The notes under the pieces are model-generated. The model searched no databases and was not told the origin of the DNA. It worked only from the letters and a program-made list of their open reading frames with translations. This document shows, piece by piece, positions 1 to 7,299 of a DNA stretch of 42,697 nucleotides. The stretch covers positions 1 through 42,697 of the forward strand of contig JAFSCI010000018.1 in NCBI GenBank assembly GCA_017436815.1, written 5' to 3'. Origin of the DNA: Clostridia bacterium. GTDB lineage: Bacteria > Bacillota > Clostridia > Oscillospirales > Acutalibacteraceae. How positions within the stretch are numbered: position 1 is the stretch's first letter; each line of letters starts with the position of its first letter. Both the position numbers and the translations under genes were made by a program.

Positions 1-124
1 CATCGTGATATTGTCCTTCGGACAGTTTTGGAGGCGAATATAATATCACTGAAACTAAAAAGTTTCAATATCACTTTGCCGTTAGGCAAAATATCACTGT
101 GAGACCTGTCTCACAATATCACTT
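1..124. repeat. Array of variable hairpins separated by a constant 9-mer
   Basis: The 9-mer AATATCACT occurs at 42-50, 67-75, 90-98 and 115-123. Between successive copies sit three unrelated perfect hairpins: GAAACT/AGTTTC (51-66), TTGCC/GGCAA (76-89) and GTGAGAC/GTCTCAC (99-114). A further hairpin, TGTCC/GGACA, lies at 12-24, so the array probably continues upstream of the window. The period is 23-25 bp. Only the linker is conserved; each hairpin has its own sequence. No protein is encoded. Function unknown; it could be a mobile repeat, a protein-binding array or a set of RNA stem-loops read from either strand. Confidence 0.8.
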
Positions 125-161
125 GTTGTTCTTATCTTTGAGCTAGGTTAATTTTAATATA

Positions 162-219
162 GTTACGCACCTTTTGAAAGTGCGTAACCCACTATGACAC
201 TTTCAAAAGAAAAGTGTCA
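162..219. other. Two adjacent hairpins with mutually exclusive alternative pairing
   Basis: Hairpin one pairs GTTACGCAC (162-170) with GTGCGTAAC (180-188). Hairpin two pairs TGACACTTT (195-203) with AAAGTGTCA (211-219). A third perfect 12-bp pairing, CTTTTGAAAGTG (171-182) with CACTTTCAAAAG (198-209), would use the loop of the first and the 5' arm of the second, so the two states compete, or the loops could kiss. A T-rich run follows on the plus strand. This is what the sequence allows; no switching function is shown. Confidence 0.55.
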
Positions 220-228
220 ATTTTTATA

Positions 229-273
229 TAAAAAGAAAGTAGGGAGAACACTTCTTTACGAAGTGTTCTCCCT
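229..273 (-). terminator. Terminator after the bile salt hydrolase gene
   Basis: A perfect 14-bp stem AGGGAGAACACTTC/GAAGTGTTCTCCCT (241-273) with a 5-nt loop. Read on the minus strand it is followed by a T-rich run (actttctttttat), just beyond the stop codon at 285. It fits a factor-independent terminator for the 1262-2668/285-1256 operon. Confidence 0.75.
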
Positions 274-284
274 AAGAGCGGCTT

Positions 285-1256
285 TTAATTTTGATATTTA
301 ATTTGCTGATTTAATATAAGATCATAACACAAAAGGTCTTTACCGCTTAAATCTTCCTTGTTCATATCTACACAGGAAATTTGCGAGTTTTCATAGCTGG
401 TATAATAAAGCCGCCCCTTTGACGCGTTATAGCAGTTTGAATAAACCGTTATAACTTCCCTCTCGTTTGGTAGTCTTACACTTCCTCTTGGTACGGCCAC
501 CGAGTTTAAAATATGAAAAAACTGGCTTACACTTTCCGATTCTGAGTTACCGCTAACCGAATTATTTGAAACAAAGGCCGCTTTAATAAAACGTGATGCG
601 CTCGAATAATCTCCGGGTAATCCCGCCGCTCCCATTCCTCTGCTGTAATGGGTTAAATCCAAACTGTCACAAAAGCGGTTTTTCGGCTCGTTGGGGGTAA
701 GGTTAATATAATTTACAAGGTTTGTTAAATGCCAGTCAAACGGCGGATTATTTGTAAGCGCGCCCACTGCATTTTTATAAATTTTTAGTTCCTCTCTTAG
801 CGGCTCAACTGTTATGGACTCTTTATCGTCAGATATTATCCAGTGCAGAGGGGTTGATTTATAATCATCGCTAAAATTCTTGTTTGTTATATTTACGTTT
901 TGTAAAAGCTTCTCTGCCTCTCTTACACTTTGGCACCCAGCGAGAACATACGGTATAAGCTCAAAGGGCGCTAAATTTATTTTATCTTTTTCCGGCTCTG
1001 AATAATAAGCGTTATTCGGAAAATTAAGACCCGCTATACATAGGCCTTTTTCGTTTGCGGCATCGTAATACAGCGGGTAATTGTTAACAACGGTTGCTAT
1101 GCCTATTATGGCATAGTGGTAGTCTGATGATTTATCCGAAAAATTAAATACGTAATTTTTTGGAGTTATAACTGCTTGCTCTTGGTAAGAATACTCTAAA
1201 TCTAACGTTCTGCCAAAATAGTGGGAAGATGTTGTTAAATTTACAGCAGTGCACAT
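285..1256 (-). CDS. bsh: Choloylglycine hydrolase (conjugated bile salt hydrolase / penicillin acylase family)
   Basis: 323 aa, the usual length of the family. It is an Ntn-hydrolase whose Cys2 becomes the N-terminal nucleophile after Met removal. It cleaves glycine or taurine from conjugated bile acids, or the acyl side chain of penicillin V in relatives. Visible landmarks are C2, R16 and D19 (FGRTLDLE), NFPNNAYY near 78-85, TNNPPFDW with N170, and GLPGDYSSASRF with R222. All are placed as in characterised bile salt hydrolases, and the TNNPPFD and GDYSS motifs favour bile salt over penicillin substrates. There is no signal peptide, so it is cytosolic. The start lies 5 bp after the upstream GNAT fusion gene, so the two are co-transcribed. 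It suggests a gut habitat. Confidence 0.92.
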   Translation of the reverse strand: MCTAVNLTTSSHYFGRTLDLEYSYQEQAVITPKNYVFNFSDKSSDYHYAIIGIATVVNNYPLYYDAANEKGLCIAGLNFPNNAYYSEPEKDKINLAPFELIPYVLAGCQSVREAEKLLQNVNITNKNFSDDYKSTPLHWIISDDKESITVEPLREELKIYKNAVGALTNNPPFDWHLTNLVNYINLTPNEPKNRFCDSLDLTHYSRGMGAAGLPGDYSSASRFIKAAFVSNNSVSGNSESESVSQFFHILNSVAVPRGSVRLPNEREVITVYSNCYNASKGRLYYTSYENSQISCVDMNKEDLSGKDLLCYDLILNQQIKYQN

Positions 1257-1261
1257 AAAAA

Positions 1262-2668
1262 CTACCTTTCAAAATAATAGAATTTTTCGTCCTCGTTTAT
1301 CTTTTTAAAGCCGCATGAGGTTATCATACGGTAAGACGGAGTATTTTCTTTAAAGCAACGAGCGGTAAGCTTTACACCCAAATGTTTTTCTGCAAAGTCT
1401 GCGCCCGCCGCAAAGGCTTTTTTGCCAAGGCCTTTACCCTGATGCTCTTTGGCCAGTCTGCAACCTATTTCGGCGGTACCGTTAAAATTAAAGCGGTATA
1501 TGATTACCTCTCCAATCATTTTAGAGCCCTTACTCTCTCTGATAGCAAAATTCACAGACTCGCCCATTGCCCAGTCATGCATTACGCCGTCAAAAAAGGT
1601 ATCCTCGTTAACCTCTGAAATGCTTTTATCCTCTCGGTAATCGTAGCCCCAATACTTGTTATTTTCTATATCGGTATTAAGACACATATACTCGTATTTG
1701 TCCGCCTCGGTTATTTTTGTAAGGCAAAAATCTTCAAAGCAAAGATCGGGAATATCCTCTACTTTATTTACGGGCGAATTAACCTTAACAGAGTATTTAT
1801 TAAGCAGTATTATGGGGTTATACTGCATTTTAGAGGTTCTTAGTCCCAAGTCACCCGAATCGTCCTCACGGTTGATGTATTTTAGCGGACCGAAATTATC
1901 GTTTACGTATTTCACAAAGCCGTTAAAGGTTGTCGGGTACGCGCCCTGATACTCTTTTAAAGCCTTTTCTACGTGAATTATAAGCATATCCTGCCTTATT
2001 TCACCTATAGAAAAAGAAATCACCCTATCGTCTTTTTTAAGCAGTACGCCGACAAGACCTAAATCTAAAAATGCATCGAGCATATTTTGGGTGTATTTAA
2101 ACTCTTTTTGCGCAAAATAGCTTTCCTTTAACTGCTTTGATTCATAAACACTGAGCATCTGCTTAATTAAAGGGATATCCTCACGCTCGATTTTTTTAAA
2201 CTCAGGCTCGCCATAAAGCTTTTTAAATTTGTTTATATGATTTCTCTGTCCTTTATATTTATTCCCTTTAAACGTTAAAATATCATTAAAATCGTAAATA
2301 TAGTCACTCCAGTTTCTATCGTAAGAAGCGTTTAAAAATTCGAAAGTTTTACTACTCTTTATTTGCTCTAAAAGCTCTTCGCTTACCCCAAAAAATTTAA
2401 GTGGTAAATTATTACTCCTTACGTATTCCTCTAAAGCGGCAACGGCGCCCGAAACGTCCTCTCCGTACGGGTAGCTGAAAAACACATTATCGCCAAAGGT
2501 TTCTTTAACAATAAAGGTATTATTAAAAACCGCAAACTGCGGTTTTAGGTTTGTGTTCCACATAAAAAACGTACCAAGAGAAATATCGCTGCAAAGATAC
2601 GGACATTTATTTATATATGGTTTTACCTCTATTAAATTTTCAAACGAGTAATTTTTAAATTCTAACAT
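1262..2668 (-). CDS. DUF2156-like domain fused to a GNAT acetyltransferase
   Basis: 468 aa, two parts. Residues 1 to about 290 resemble DUF2156 (phosphatidylglycerol lysyltransferase C-terminal-like, itself a double-GNAT fold), with the typical N-terminal CPYLCSDISLGTFFMW region and a conserved NRE-DDSGD-GLR stretch. Residues about 310-468 are a RimJ/RimL-type GNAT domain with the acetyl-CoA loop EHQGKGLGKKAF and a C-terminal NTPSYRMITSCGFKK segment. The family suggests aminoacyl or acetyl transfer; the substrate is unknown. There are no membrane helices, so it is not a full MprF. A consensus promoter lies just upstream, and the bile salt hydrolase follows at 5 bp. The fusion is real in one frame with no stop between the parts. 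Confidence 0.8.
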   Translation of the reverse strand: MLEFKNYSFENLIEVKPYINKCPYLCSDISLGTFFMWNTNLKPQFAVFNNTFIVKETFGDNVFFSYPYGEDVSGAVAALEEYVRSNNLPLKFFGVSEELLEQIKSSKTFEFLNASYDRNWSDYIYDFNDILTFKGNKYKGQRNHINKFKKLYGEPEFKKIEREDIPLIKQMLSVYESKQLKESYFAQKEFKYTQNMLDAFLDLGLVGVLLKKDDRVISFSIGEIRQDMLIIHVEKALKEYQGAYPTTFNGFVKYVNDNFGPLKYINREDDSGDLGLRTSKMQYNPIILLNKYSVKVNSPVNKVEDIPDLCFEDFCLTKITEADKYEYMCLNTDIENNKYWGYDYREDKSISEVNEDTFFDGVMHDWAMGESVNFAIRESKGSKMIGEVIIYRFNFNGTAEIGCRLAKEHQGKGLGKKAFAAGADFAEKHLGVKLTARCFKENTPSYRMITSCGFKKINEDEKFYYFER

Positions 2669-2696
2669 ATTTTACCTTCTTAAAAAGACTATGCCT

Positions 2697-2725
2697 ATAT
2701 TACAATATCCCACGCTTAATGTCAA
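2697..2725 (-). promoter_or_regulatory. Sigma-A promoter for the DUF2156-GNAT/bsh operon
   Basis: Minus strand TTGACA (2725-2720), 17-nt spacer, TAATAT (2702-2697), about 30 nt before the ATG at 2668. A weak purine-rich RBS (AAGAAGG) precedes the start. Confidence 0.75.
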
Positions 2726-2738
2726 ATATTTAAACATA

Positions 2739-3044
2739 AAAAAGCCGAACTTTTCGCCACGCACCGTTAAGGGAATTTTTCCTTAAAAGCGCACCTTTTG
2801 GCACAATAATACGTCAAACCCTACCGATATGCGTCAGCATTATCGGCAGGGTTTTTCTTTTCTTGCACTCAAAATTTACACTTTTAAGGCGCTATGCGGT
2901 TTCGTAAGGAGTAAAATTCTTTGTATTGAAGCCTAAAACACAGCAAGGCTGTCGCCTTGCGAGGCTTTTGGCGATAATACAGAGGGTTTTATACCGAGAA
3001 ACAAAAATGTCCTTAGCGGTGCGTGGCGTTCAGTCCGGCTTTAA
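2739..3044. repeat. 305-bp structured non-coding element, copy A
   Basis: Closed by a long imperfect inverted repeat: AAAGCCG (2741-2747) with CGGCTTT (3036-3042), and GCCACGCACCGTTAAGG (2756-2772) with its complement at 3011-3027 (one G-T difference). Inside are a stem CCGATA/TATCGG capped by TGCGTCAGCAT (about 2823-2845), and a nested stem GCAAGGC/GCCTTGC within AGCCT/AGGCT (about 2930-2970). A second member of nearly the same length lies at 36859-37164 with the same layout and different stem sequences. It has no ORF and fills nearly the whole gap between two minus-strand genes. It could be a structured RNA or a non-autonomous mobile repeat. Confidence 0.8.
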
Positions 3045-3048
3045 TAAA

Positions 3049-4590
3049 TTATTCTTCATCTAAAGCAGCTTCTGCTTCGGCCTGAATTTGCGCATCGTAC
3101 GATAAAACAGGTTTTTCATCTTTACCCTTTATTTTACGGTTTACATAGCTCTTGGTAATTTTAATAACCAGCGGACATAATACAACAACACCGATAAGGT
3201 TGGGTATCATCATAAGACCGTTAAATGTATCGGAAATATCCCATGCGAGTGACGATGTAAGTACTGCGCCGAAGATAATTGTGCAAACGTGTATAATTCT
3301 GAATATGTAGGTGGTTTTTGCGCCAAATAAGTACTCCCAAGCCTTAGAGCCGTAGTGCGACCAACCTAAAACGGTTGTAAAGGCAAACAAGAACATAGCA
3401 ATAGCTATAAATCTCTGGCCGATATTACCCCAGCCGAACACATAGTTAAATGCACCGCCAACGAGTGTTGCGTCGGTAAGGCCTTCGGCAATTTCACCGG
3501 TTACGACGTTGAATGCGCCGCCCTCAAGACCGCCGGAGGTAAGTACAACCAGCGCAGTCATAGTACAAACTACCATTGTGTCGGCAAATACCTCGAATAT
3601 ACCCCACATACCCTGTTTAACGGGCTCTTTAACGTTGGAGTTAGAGTGAACCATAACAGAAGAACCAAGACCTGCTTCGTTGGAGAAAACACCACGCTTA
3701 AAGCCGTTGGTCATAGCAATAATAACGCCGCCAATTCCGCCGCCTACAAAGGCTTCGGGATTAAAGGCATTTGCAAATATAGCCTTAAATGCAGGGATAA
3801 TTGCGTTATAGTTAATACCTATTATAACGAGGCTGCCTGCTACAAAGAGCACAACCATAAAGGGAACGATTTTTTCTGCAACAGCAGCAATTCTCTTTAA
3901 TCCGCCCAAGGTAATGAGTGCGGTAAGTGCCATAATTACAACGCCTATTATAATGTTGTAAAGCGAAACACCGCCCATAACCTCTATAGAAGAAAGAGAT
4001 TCAACGTTAAAGGCTGCGGCAACGTTGGCAACGATCTTGTTTACCTGACCCATACTACCAATACCAAAGGAAGCAAGCATTGTGAAGATACAGAACAAAA
4101 CTGCTAAAATCTTACCTATGGTCTTGCAGTTTTTCTTACTGCCCAAACCGTCACGAAGGTAATACATAGCACCGCCCGACCATTCGCCGTTAGCGTTTTT
4201 GCGGCGGAAGTATATACCTAAAACGTTTTCGGAATAGTTGGTCATCATACCAAAGAATGCGGCAACCCACATCCAGAATACTGCACCTGCACCACCTATG
4301 CAAATAGCGGCGGCAACACCTGCAATATTACCTGTACCAACCGTTGCGGCAAGCGCTGTACAAAGAGCCTGGAAGGGTGAAATTGAGCCCTTTTCTTTAG
4401 AGTGGCTGATAACTTCCTTCTTAAAAAGACTACCTATAGTCTTTTTAAACCAATGGCCAATGTGTGAAATCTGGAACACCTTGGTAACCAAGGTCATTAA
4501 AATACCTGTACCAATAAGCAGCACCAGGCCCGGTATTCCCCAAACGACGCCATTGACCGCGCCGTTTATTTCGGTGATTTTGTCTAACAT
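3049..4590 (-). CDS. Alanine/glycine:cation symporter (AGCS family)
   Basis: 513 aa from the ATG at 4590, chosen because AGGAGG lies 6 nt upstream; an in-frame ATG 13 codons earlier falls inside the terminator hairpin. Integral membrane protein with about ten or eleven helices. Family landmarks are ATVGTGNIAGVAAAICIGG near residues 80-100, NGFKRGVFSNEAGLGS in the middle and WSHYGSKAWEYLFG near the end. It takes up alanine or glycine with sodium or protons. A tandem glycine riboswitch and terminator precede it, which makes glycine the likely regulated ligand. The hydrophilic C-terminus (EAEAALDEE) is usual for the family. Confidence 0.93.
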   Translation of the reverse strand: MLDKITEINGAVNGVVWGIPGLVLLIGTGILMTLVTKVFQISHIGHWFKKTIGSLFKKEVISHSKEKGSISPFQALCTALAATVGTGNIAGVAAAICIGGAGAVFWMWVAAFFGMMTNYSENVLGIYFRRKNANGEWSGGAMYYLRDGLGSKKNCKTIGKILAVLFCIFTMLASFGIGSMGQVNKIVANVAAAFNVESLSSIEVMGGVSLYNIIIGVVIMALTALITLGGLKRIAAVAEKIVPFMVVLFVAGSLVIIGINYNAIIPAFKAIFANAFNPEAFVGGGIGGVIIAMTNGFKRGVFSNEAGLGSSVMVHSNSNVKEPVKQGMWGIFEVFADTMVVCTMTALVVLTSGGLEGGAFNVVTGEIAEGLTDATLVGGAFNYVFGWGNIGQRFIAIAMFLFAFTTVLGWSHYGSKAWEYLFGAKTTYIFRIIHVCTIIFGAVLTSSLAWDISDTFNGLMMIPNLIGVVVLCPLVIKITKSYVNRKIKGKDEKPVLSYDAQIQAEAEAALDEE

Positions 4591-4603
4591 ACTTTTCCTC
4601 CTG

Positions 4604-4637
4604 AAAATAAAAAATAGATTGCGCAACAACGCAATCT
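4604..4637 (-). terminator. Terminator in the leader of the symporter gene (riboswitch expression platform)
   Basis: On the minus strand AGATTGCG, 6-nt loop, CGCAATCT, then attttttatttt, placed between the glycine aptamers and the RBS. This is an intrinsic terminator in the right place to be controlled by the riboswitch. Whether glycine turns the gene on or off cannot be read from the sequence. Confidence 0.8.
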
Positions 4638-4667
4638 ACAAAACACAAAATAACACAAAGAAAAGAA

Positions 4668-4840
4668 ATTTGACTTTGTCCTTTTGCCTGAGAGATTAGC
4701 GCTAATACGCCTTGCACCTTCGGCACCCAACCAAATGGGTTTCTCCAAAGTTCTGTCAGTTTACAGTCCTCATCCTTGCGGACACCTGAGAGCGTTATTC
4801 CTTCGGCTGCATAAAGCAATTTCCTGCAAACATCATACAG
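4668..4840 (-). ncRNA. Tandem glycine riboswitch
   Basis: Read on the minus strand. Aptamer 1 (about 4835-4750) has GCCGAAGGAATAA, CTCTCAGG and GAGGACTGT. Aptamer 2 (about 4745-4672) has GGAGAAACCC, GTGCCGAAGGTGCAAGG, CTCTCAGGCAAAAGGAC and CAAAG. These are the conserved cores of the glycine riboswitch in its two-aptamer form. It is followed by a terminator and the AGCS symporter, a known regulon member in Firmicutes. Confidence 0.92.
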
Positions 4841-4859
4841 AAATTATTAAGTTTTCTAC

Positions 4860-4888
4860 ATTATACTACTATATATTTTGTTTTACAA
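4860..4888 (-). promoter_or_regulatory. Promoter for the glycine riboswitch/symporter transcript
   Basis: Minus strand TTGTAA (4888-4883), 17-nt spacer, TATAAT (4865-4860), about 20 nt before aptamer 1. It starts right after the stop codon of the upstream gene. Confidence 0.65.
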
Positions 4889-4896
4889 GTCTTTTT

Positions 4897-5367
4897 TTAG
4901 TTTTTATCGAAAATTATATCAAAAATACTATCGGCAAATAATTTATGCATTTCTCTTGTGGGGTGATTTATGCGGTTTGCAAGCATTAAAGTAGTATCTT
5001 TAGTCTTACTTAGCTCTTTCCATAAAGAATAACAGTCGCACACCTTTACGCCCATTTGTTTTGCTAAATCGGCCGCCGAAAAAATATAATCATCCATTCT
5101 GCCGCCGTTTTGAAAACTAACCGTAATATTGGCGTAATCCAGAACATTCGCATCGGTATCGGCGCTTACGTAGGTGTTAAGCATATTAGGAGTCATAAAA
5201 ATTACTTCTGCTGTACTTTCGAGACATTTTTCAAATATAATCTTCAGCGACTCTAAATAATCTTCCTTTGTTCCGTTAACGTCGTTAAGACCAAAACAAA
5301 CAATGTTAATGGGGCCGTGCTCTATTAAACCGAGGTAATCAAGATTTATTTTATCTTTTATTCTCAT
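4897..5367 (-). pseudogene. SGNH/GDSL hydrolase fragment lacking the N-terminal catalytic block
   Basis: 156 aa. Block III of the SGNH family is visible (CFGLNDVN, residues about 25-32), followed by a helix-rich middle. A block V-like ANRINHPTREMH near the end keeps the catalytic His but has Asn where the catalytic Asp is usual. Block I (GDS with the nucleophilic Ser) and block II are absent; about 70 residues are missing in front, and the previous gene stops only 15 bp upstream, so they are not hidden in another frame. No good RBS is present. It is probably a decayed esterase/lipase remnant, although a short expressed protein cannot be excluded. Confidence 0.55.
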
Positions 5368-5382
5368 AAAGCTCTACAAACC

Positions 5383-6267
5383 CTATTTTATAAGGCGGTC
5401 AATTTGGTTTTGATAATAACTGTTTTCTTTGACCTTTATAACGTATTTGTGTAAACCGTTTTTATGCTCTTTAAAGAAATTTGCACCCGTATTTTCATCT
5501 ATACTTGCCGTTCCAACTACCGTTTTATATCCCGCTTCTTGCTCATCTCCTATTAAAGCCAATAAGCAAAGCATCGGGTCCCAGGACGATCTTCCGCTAT
5601 CAGTTCCCCAATCGCACATAGCGGTATATAAATAATCATACTTTTCTAAGGCGCTGCCCGTTATAACGTCATAACCCACTTCAAAGCCTAAAAAAGTAAC
5701 AGGCACAGGACATTTTTCGCAAACGGTCTTTGCGGCATTTCTGGAAGCTTCACTACAACAAATATTATATTCTTTGCCACCTTGCTCGTCCCATTTGCCT
5801 GCCATAGACCAAACCTTTTTTACCTTGGTTTTTACAAGGTCTATGCCGTTAAGGGAAGAATATTCATCGGGCTCGCTTAAAAGTAAGCCTGCCAAAACCT
5901 GCAAAAAGCCTATTTCGGCAATTTCTACTTTGTCGCCGGCCTCGGCAAGAGCTTTGCGGTAAAGCTTTACAGCATCCTGCGCATCTTCATTACAGGTATA
6001 GTTACTTGCAAATTTTGCAAGTTTACCATGATATGTAGCCTTTTCGTTAACGTAGGTAGCCGAATGGTCAATACCGATTGGTATACCGCTAACGTTTTCC
6101 AAATTCATAAAGCCGTCCAGAGAGGTAACCGACTTCTCATCAGCCGCATTTATGCCTATTGCTTTAATCGAAATCTCGCCCTTTGTAGCGGCTCTGAGCA
6201 TAAGGCGCAACGCTACAACGTCATCGCAATCGCCCAACCAGTCTGTACCAATAATAAACTCGCGCAT
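5383..6267 (-). CDS. Nucleoside-hydrolase-like protein (IunH superfamily)
   Basis: 294 aa. The N-terminus FIIGTDWLGDCDDVVALRL matches the calcium-binding DTDPGxDDxxA motif of inosine/uridine-preferring nucleoside hydrolases in a diverged form. SSWDPMLCLLAL near residues 232-243 matches the C-terminal HDP motif region, with His replaced by Trp-adjacent residues. The family hydrolyses the N-glycosidic bond of nucleosides; the divergence leaves the substrate open. RBS AGAGGAACG precedes the ATG. It sits between the ZIP gene (33 bp upstream) and the SGNH fragment (15 bp downstream), all on the minus strand and possibly one transcript. Confidence 0.8.
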   Translation of the reverse strand: MREFIIGTDWLGDCDDVVALRLMLRAATKGEISIKAIGINAADEKSVTSLDGFMNLENVSGIPIGIDHSATYVNEKATYHGKLAKFASNYTCNEDAQDAVKLYRKALAEAGDKVEIAEIGFLQVLAGLLLSEPDEYSSLNGIDLVKTKVKKVWSMAGKWDEQGGKEYNICCSEASRNAAKTVCEKCPVPVTFLGFEVGYDVITGSALEKYDYLYTAMCDWGTDSGRSSWDPMLCLLALIGDEQEAGYKTVVGTASIDENTGANFFKEHKNGLHKYVIKVKENSYYQNQIDRLIK

Positions 6268-6300
6268 ATAAACGTTCCTCTTTTGAATACAAATATCGAC

Positions 6301-7053
6301 CTAACCCAACAACACGTCGGTAACAAGCATTATACAAAAGCCTATAAGCAAAGAATACGTGGCGGCGCGCTCGCTTCCGTGGGCGTGGGTTTCGAGTATC
6401 ATTTCATCGCTTATTACATAAAGCATTGTACCGCCCGCAAAGCTTAAAGCAAACGGTAAAATTATAGATGCAACGCTTACTGCAAAATAGCCGAGTAAAG
6501 TACCGATTACCTCAATAATACCTGTTCCCAAAACGCACAAAAACGTTCTTTTTGCAGAAACACCGGCTGAGAGCATAGGACCTATAATAACCATACCTTC
6601 GGGTATGTTCTGCAGCGCTATACCGCCTGCTATTAAAAACGCCTTAGAGGTATCTCCCGTACCAAAGCCAACACCTGCCGCAATGCCCTCGGGCAGATTA
6701 TGAATAGCAATTGCCAGAACAAACAAAAATACCTTATTTATGTTTGCATTGTTGTGACTTTCTGAGTCAACGCCGGCCATTTTATGTAAATGCGGTACCA
6801 CCTTGTCCATAAGATTAAGGCAGGCCGCACCCGCAAAAATACCTATTATGGTTATTATTATACCGTATTTTCCGCCGTATTCGAGCGAAGGTAAAATAAG
6901 TCCTAAAACTGCCGCCGCGAGCATTACACCAGCTGCAAACGACAGTACAACATCTGAAAATTTATGAGATATCTTTTTAAAACAAAAGCCAAGCAAGGAG
7001 CCTATCATAGTAGCGCCACCGACTCCAAGGGCCGTAATTAACACCATTTGCAT
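6301..7053 (-). CDS. zupT: ZIP family divalent metal transporter
   Basis: 250 aa, about eight membrane helices. The metal path is clear: HNLPEG (H118, N119, E122) in helix 4 and QNIPEG (N149, E152) in helix 5. It imports zinc, and often iron or manganese, into the cytosol. A short cytosolic loop with H87, H90 and H100 lies between helices 3 and 4. The ATG lies 13 nt after the hairpin ending the rubredoxin gene, so any expression from the redox operon depends on read-through. The symbol is by family resemblance only. Confidence 0.9.
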   Translation of the reverse strand: MQMVLITALGVGGATMIGSLLGFCFKKISHKFSDVVLSFAAGVMLAAAVLGLILPSLEYGGKYGIIITIIGIFAGAACLNLMDKVVPHLHKMAGVDSESHNNANINKVFLFVLAIAIHNLPEGIAAGVGFGTGDTSKAFLIAGGIALQNIPEGMVIIGPMLSAGVSAKRTFLCVLGTGIIEVIGTLLGYFAVSVASIILPFALSFAGGTMLYVISDEMILETHAHGSERAATYSLLIGFCIMLVTDVLLG

Positions 7054-7065
7054 ATTAACACCCTG

Positions 7066-7100
7066 AAAGGCTCTTCGTGTAGTTTAACACGAAGAGCCTA
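7066..7100 (-). terminator. Hairpin between the rubredoxin and ZIP genes
   Basis: A perfect stem AGGCTCTTCGTGT/ACACGAAGAGCCT around a 6-nt loop, directly after the rubredoxin stop. On the minus strand only TTT follows before the ZIP RBS region, so termination is likely partial. Confidence 0.6.
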
Positions 7101-7106
7101 AATAAA

Positions 7107-7265
7107 TTATTCTTCGCTGAAGTTGTCTTTACCAACACCGCATAGTGGGCACTCAAAATCATCGGGTAAATCTTCGAACTTTGTGCCTGCTGCAATACCG
7201 TTATCGGGATCGCCTAATTCTTCGTCGTAAACCCAACCGCAAACGTCACATACATACTTTTTCAT
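7107..7265 (-). CDS. Rubredoxin
   Basis: 52 aa, typical length for a free rubredoxin. Two CxxCG knuckles, [11 protein letters not shown] at the start and [13 protein letters not shown] near the end, bind one iron; between them lies the usual insertion with [19 protein letters not shown]. It is a soluble one-electron carrier, here the probable donor to the flavodiiron protein or to ferritin iron release. RBS GAGGAG precedes the ATG with good spacing. It follows ferritin by 34 bp in the flavodiiron/ferritin/rubredoxin run. Confidence 0.95.
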   Translation of the reverse strand: MKKYVCDVCGWVYDEELGDPDNGIAAGTKFEDLPDDFECPLCGVGKDNFSEE

Positions 7266-7299
7266 TTTTATTTCTCCTCTATTTTAAAATTTTAAAAAT

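Noticed and set aside
1..124. CRISPR array
   Set aside because: The constant unit is only 9 bp, the variable units are perfect palindromes of 14-16 bp, and there is no cas gene.
4445..4819. 124-codon frame across the glycine riboswitch
   Set aside because: It overlaps the aptamers, the terminator and the symporter gene in another frame and has no family resemblance.
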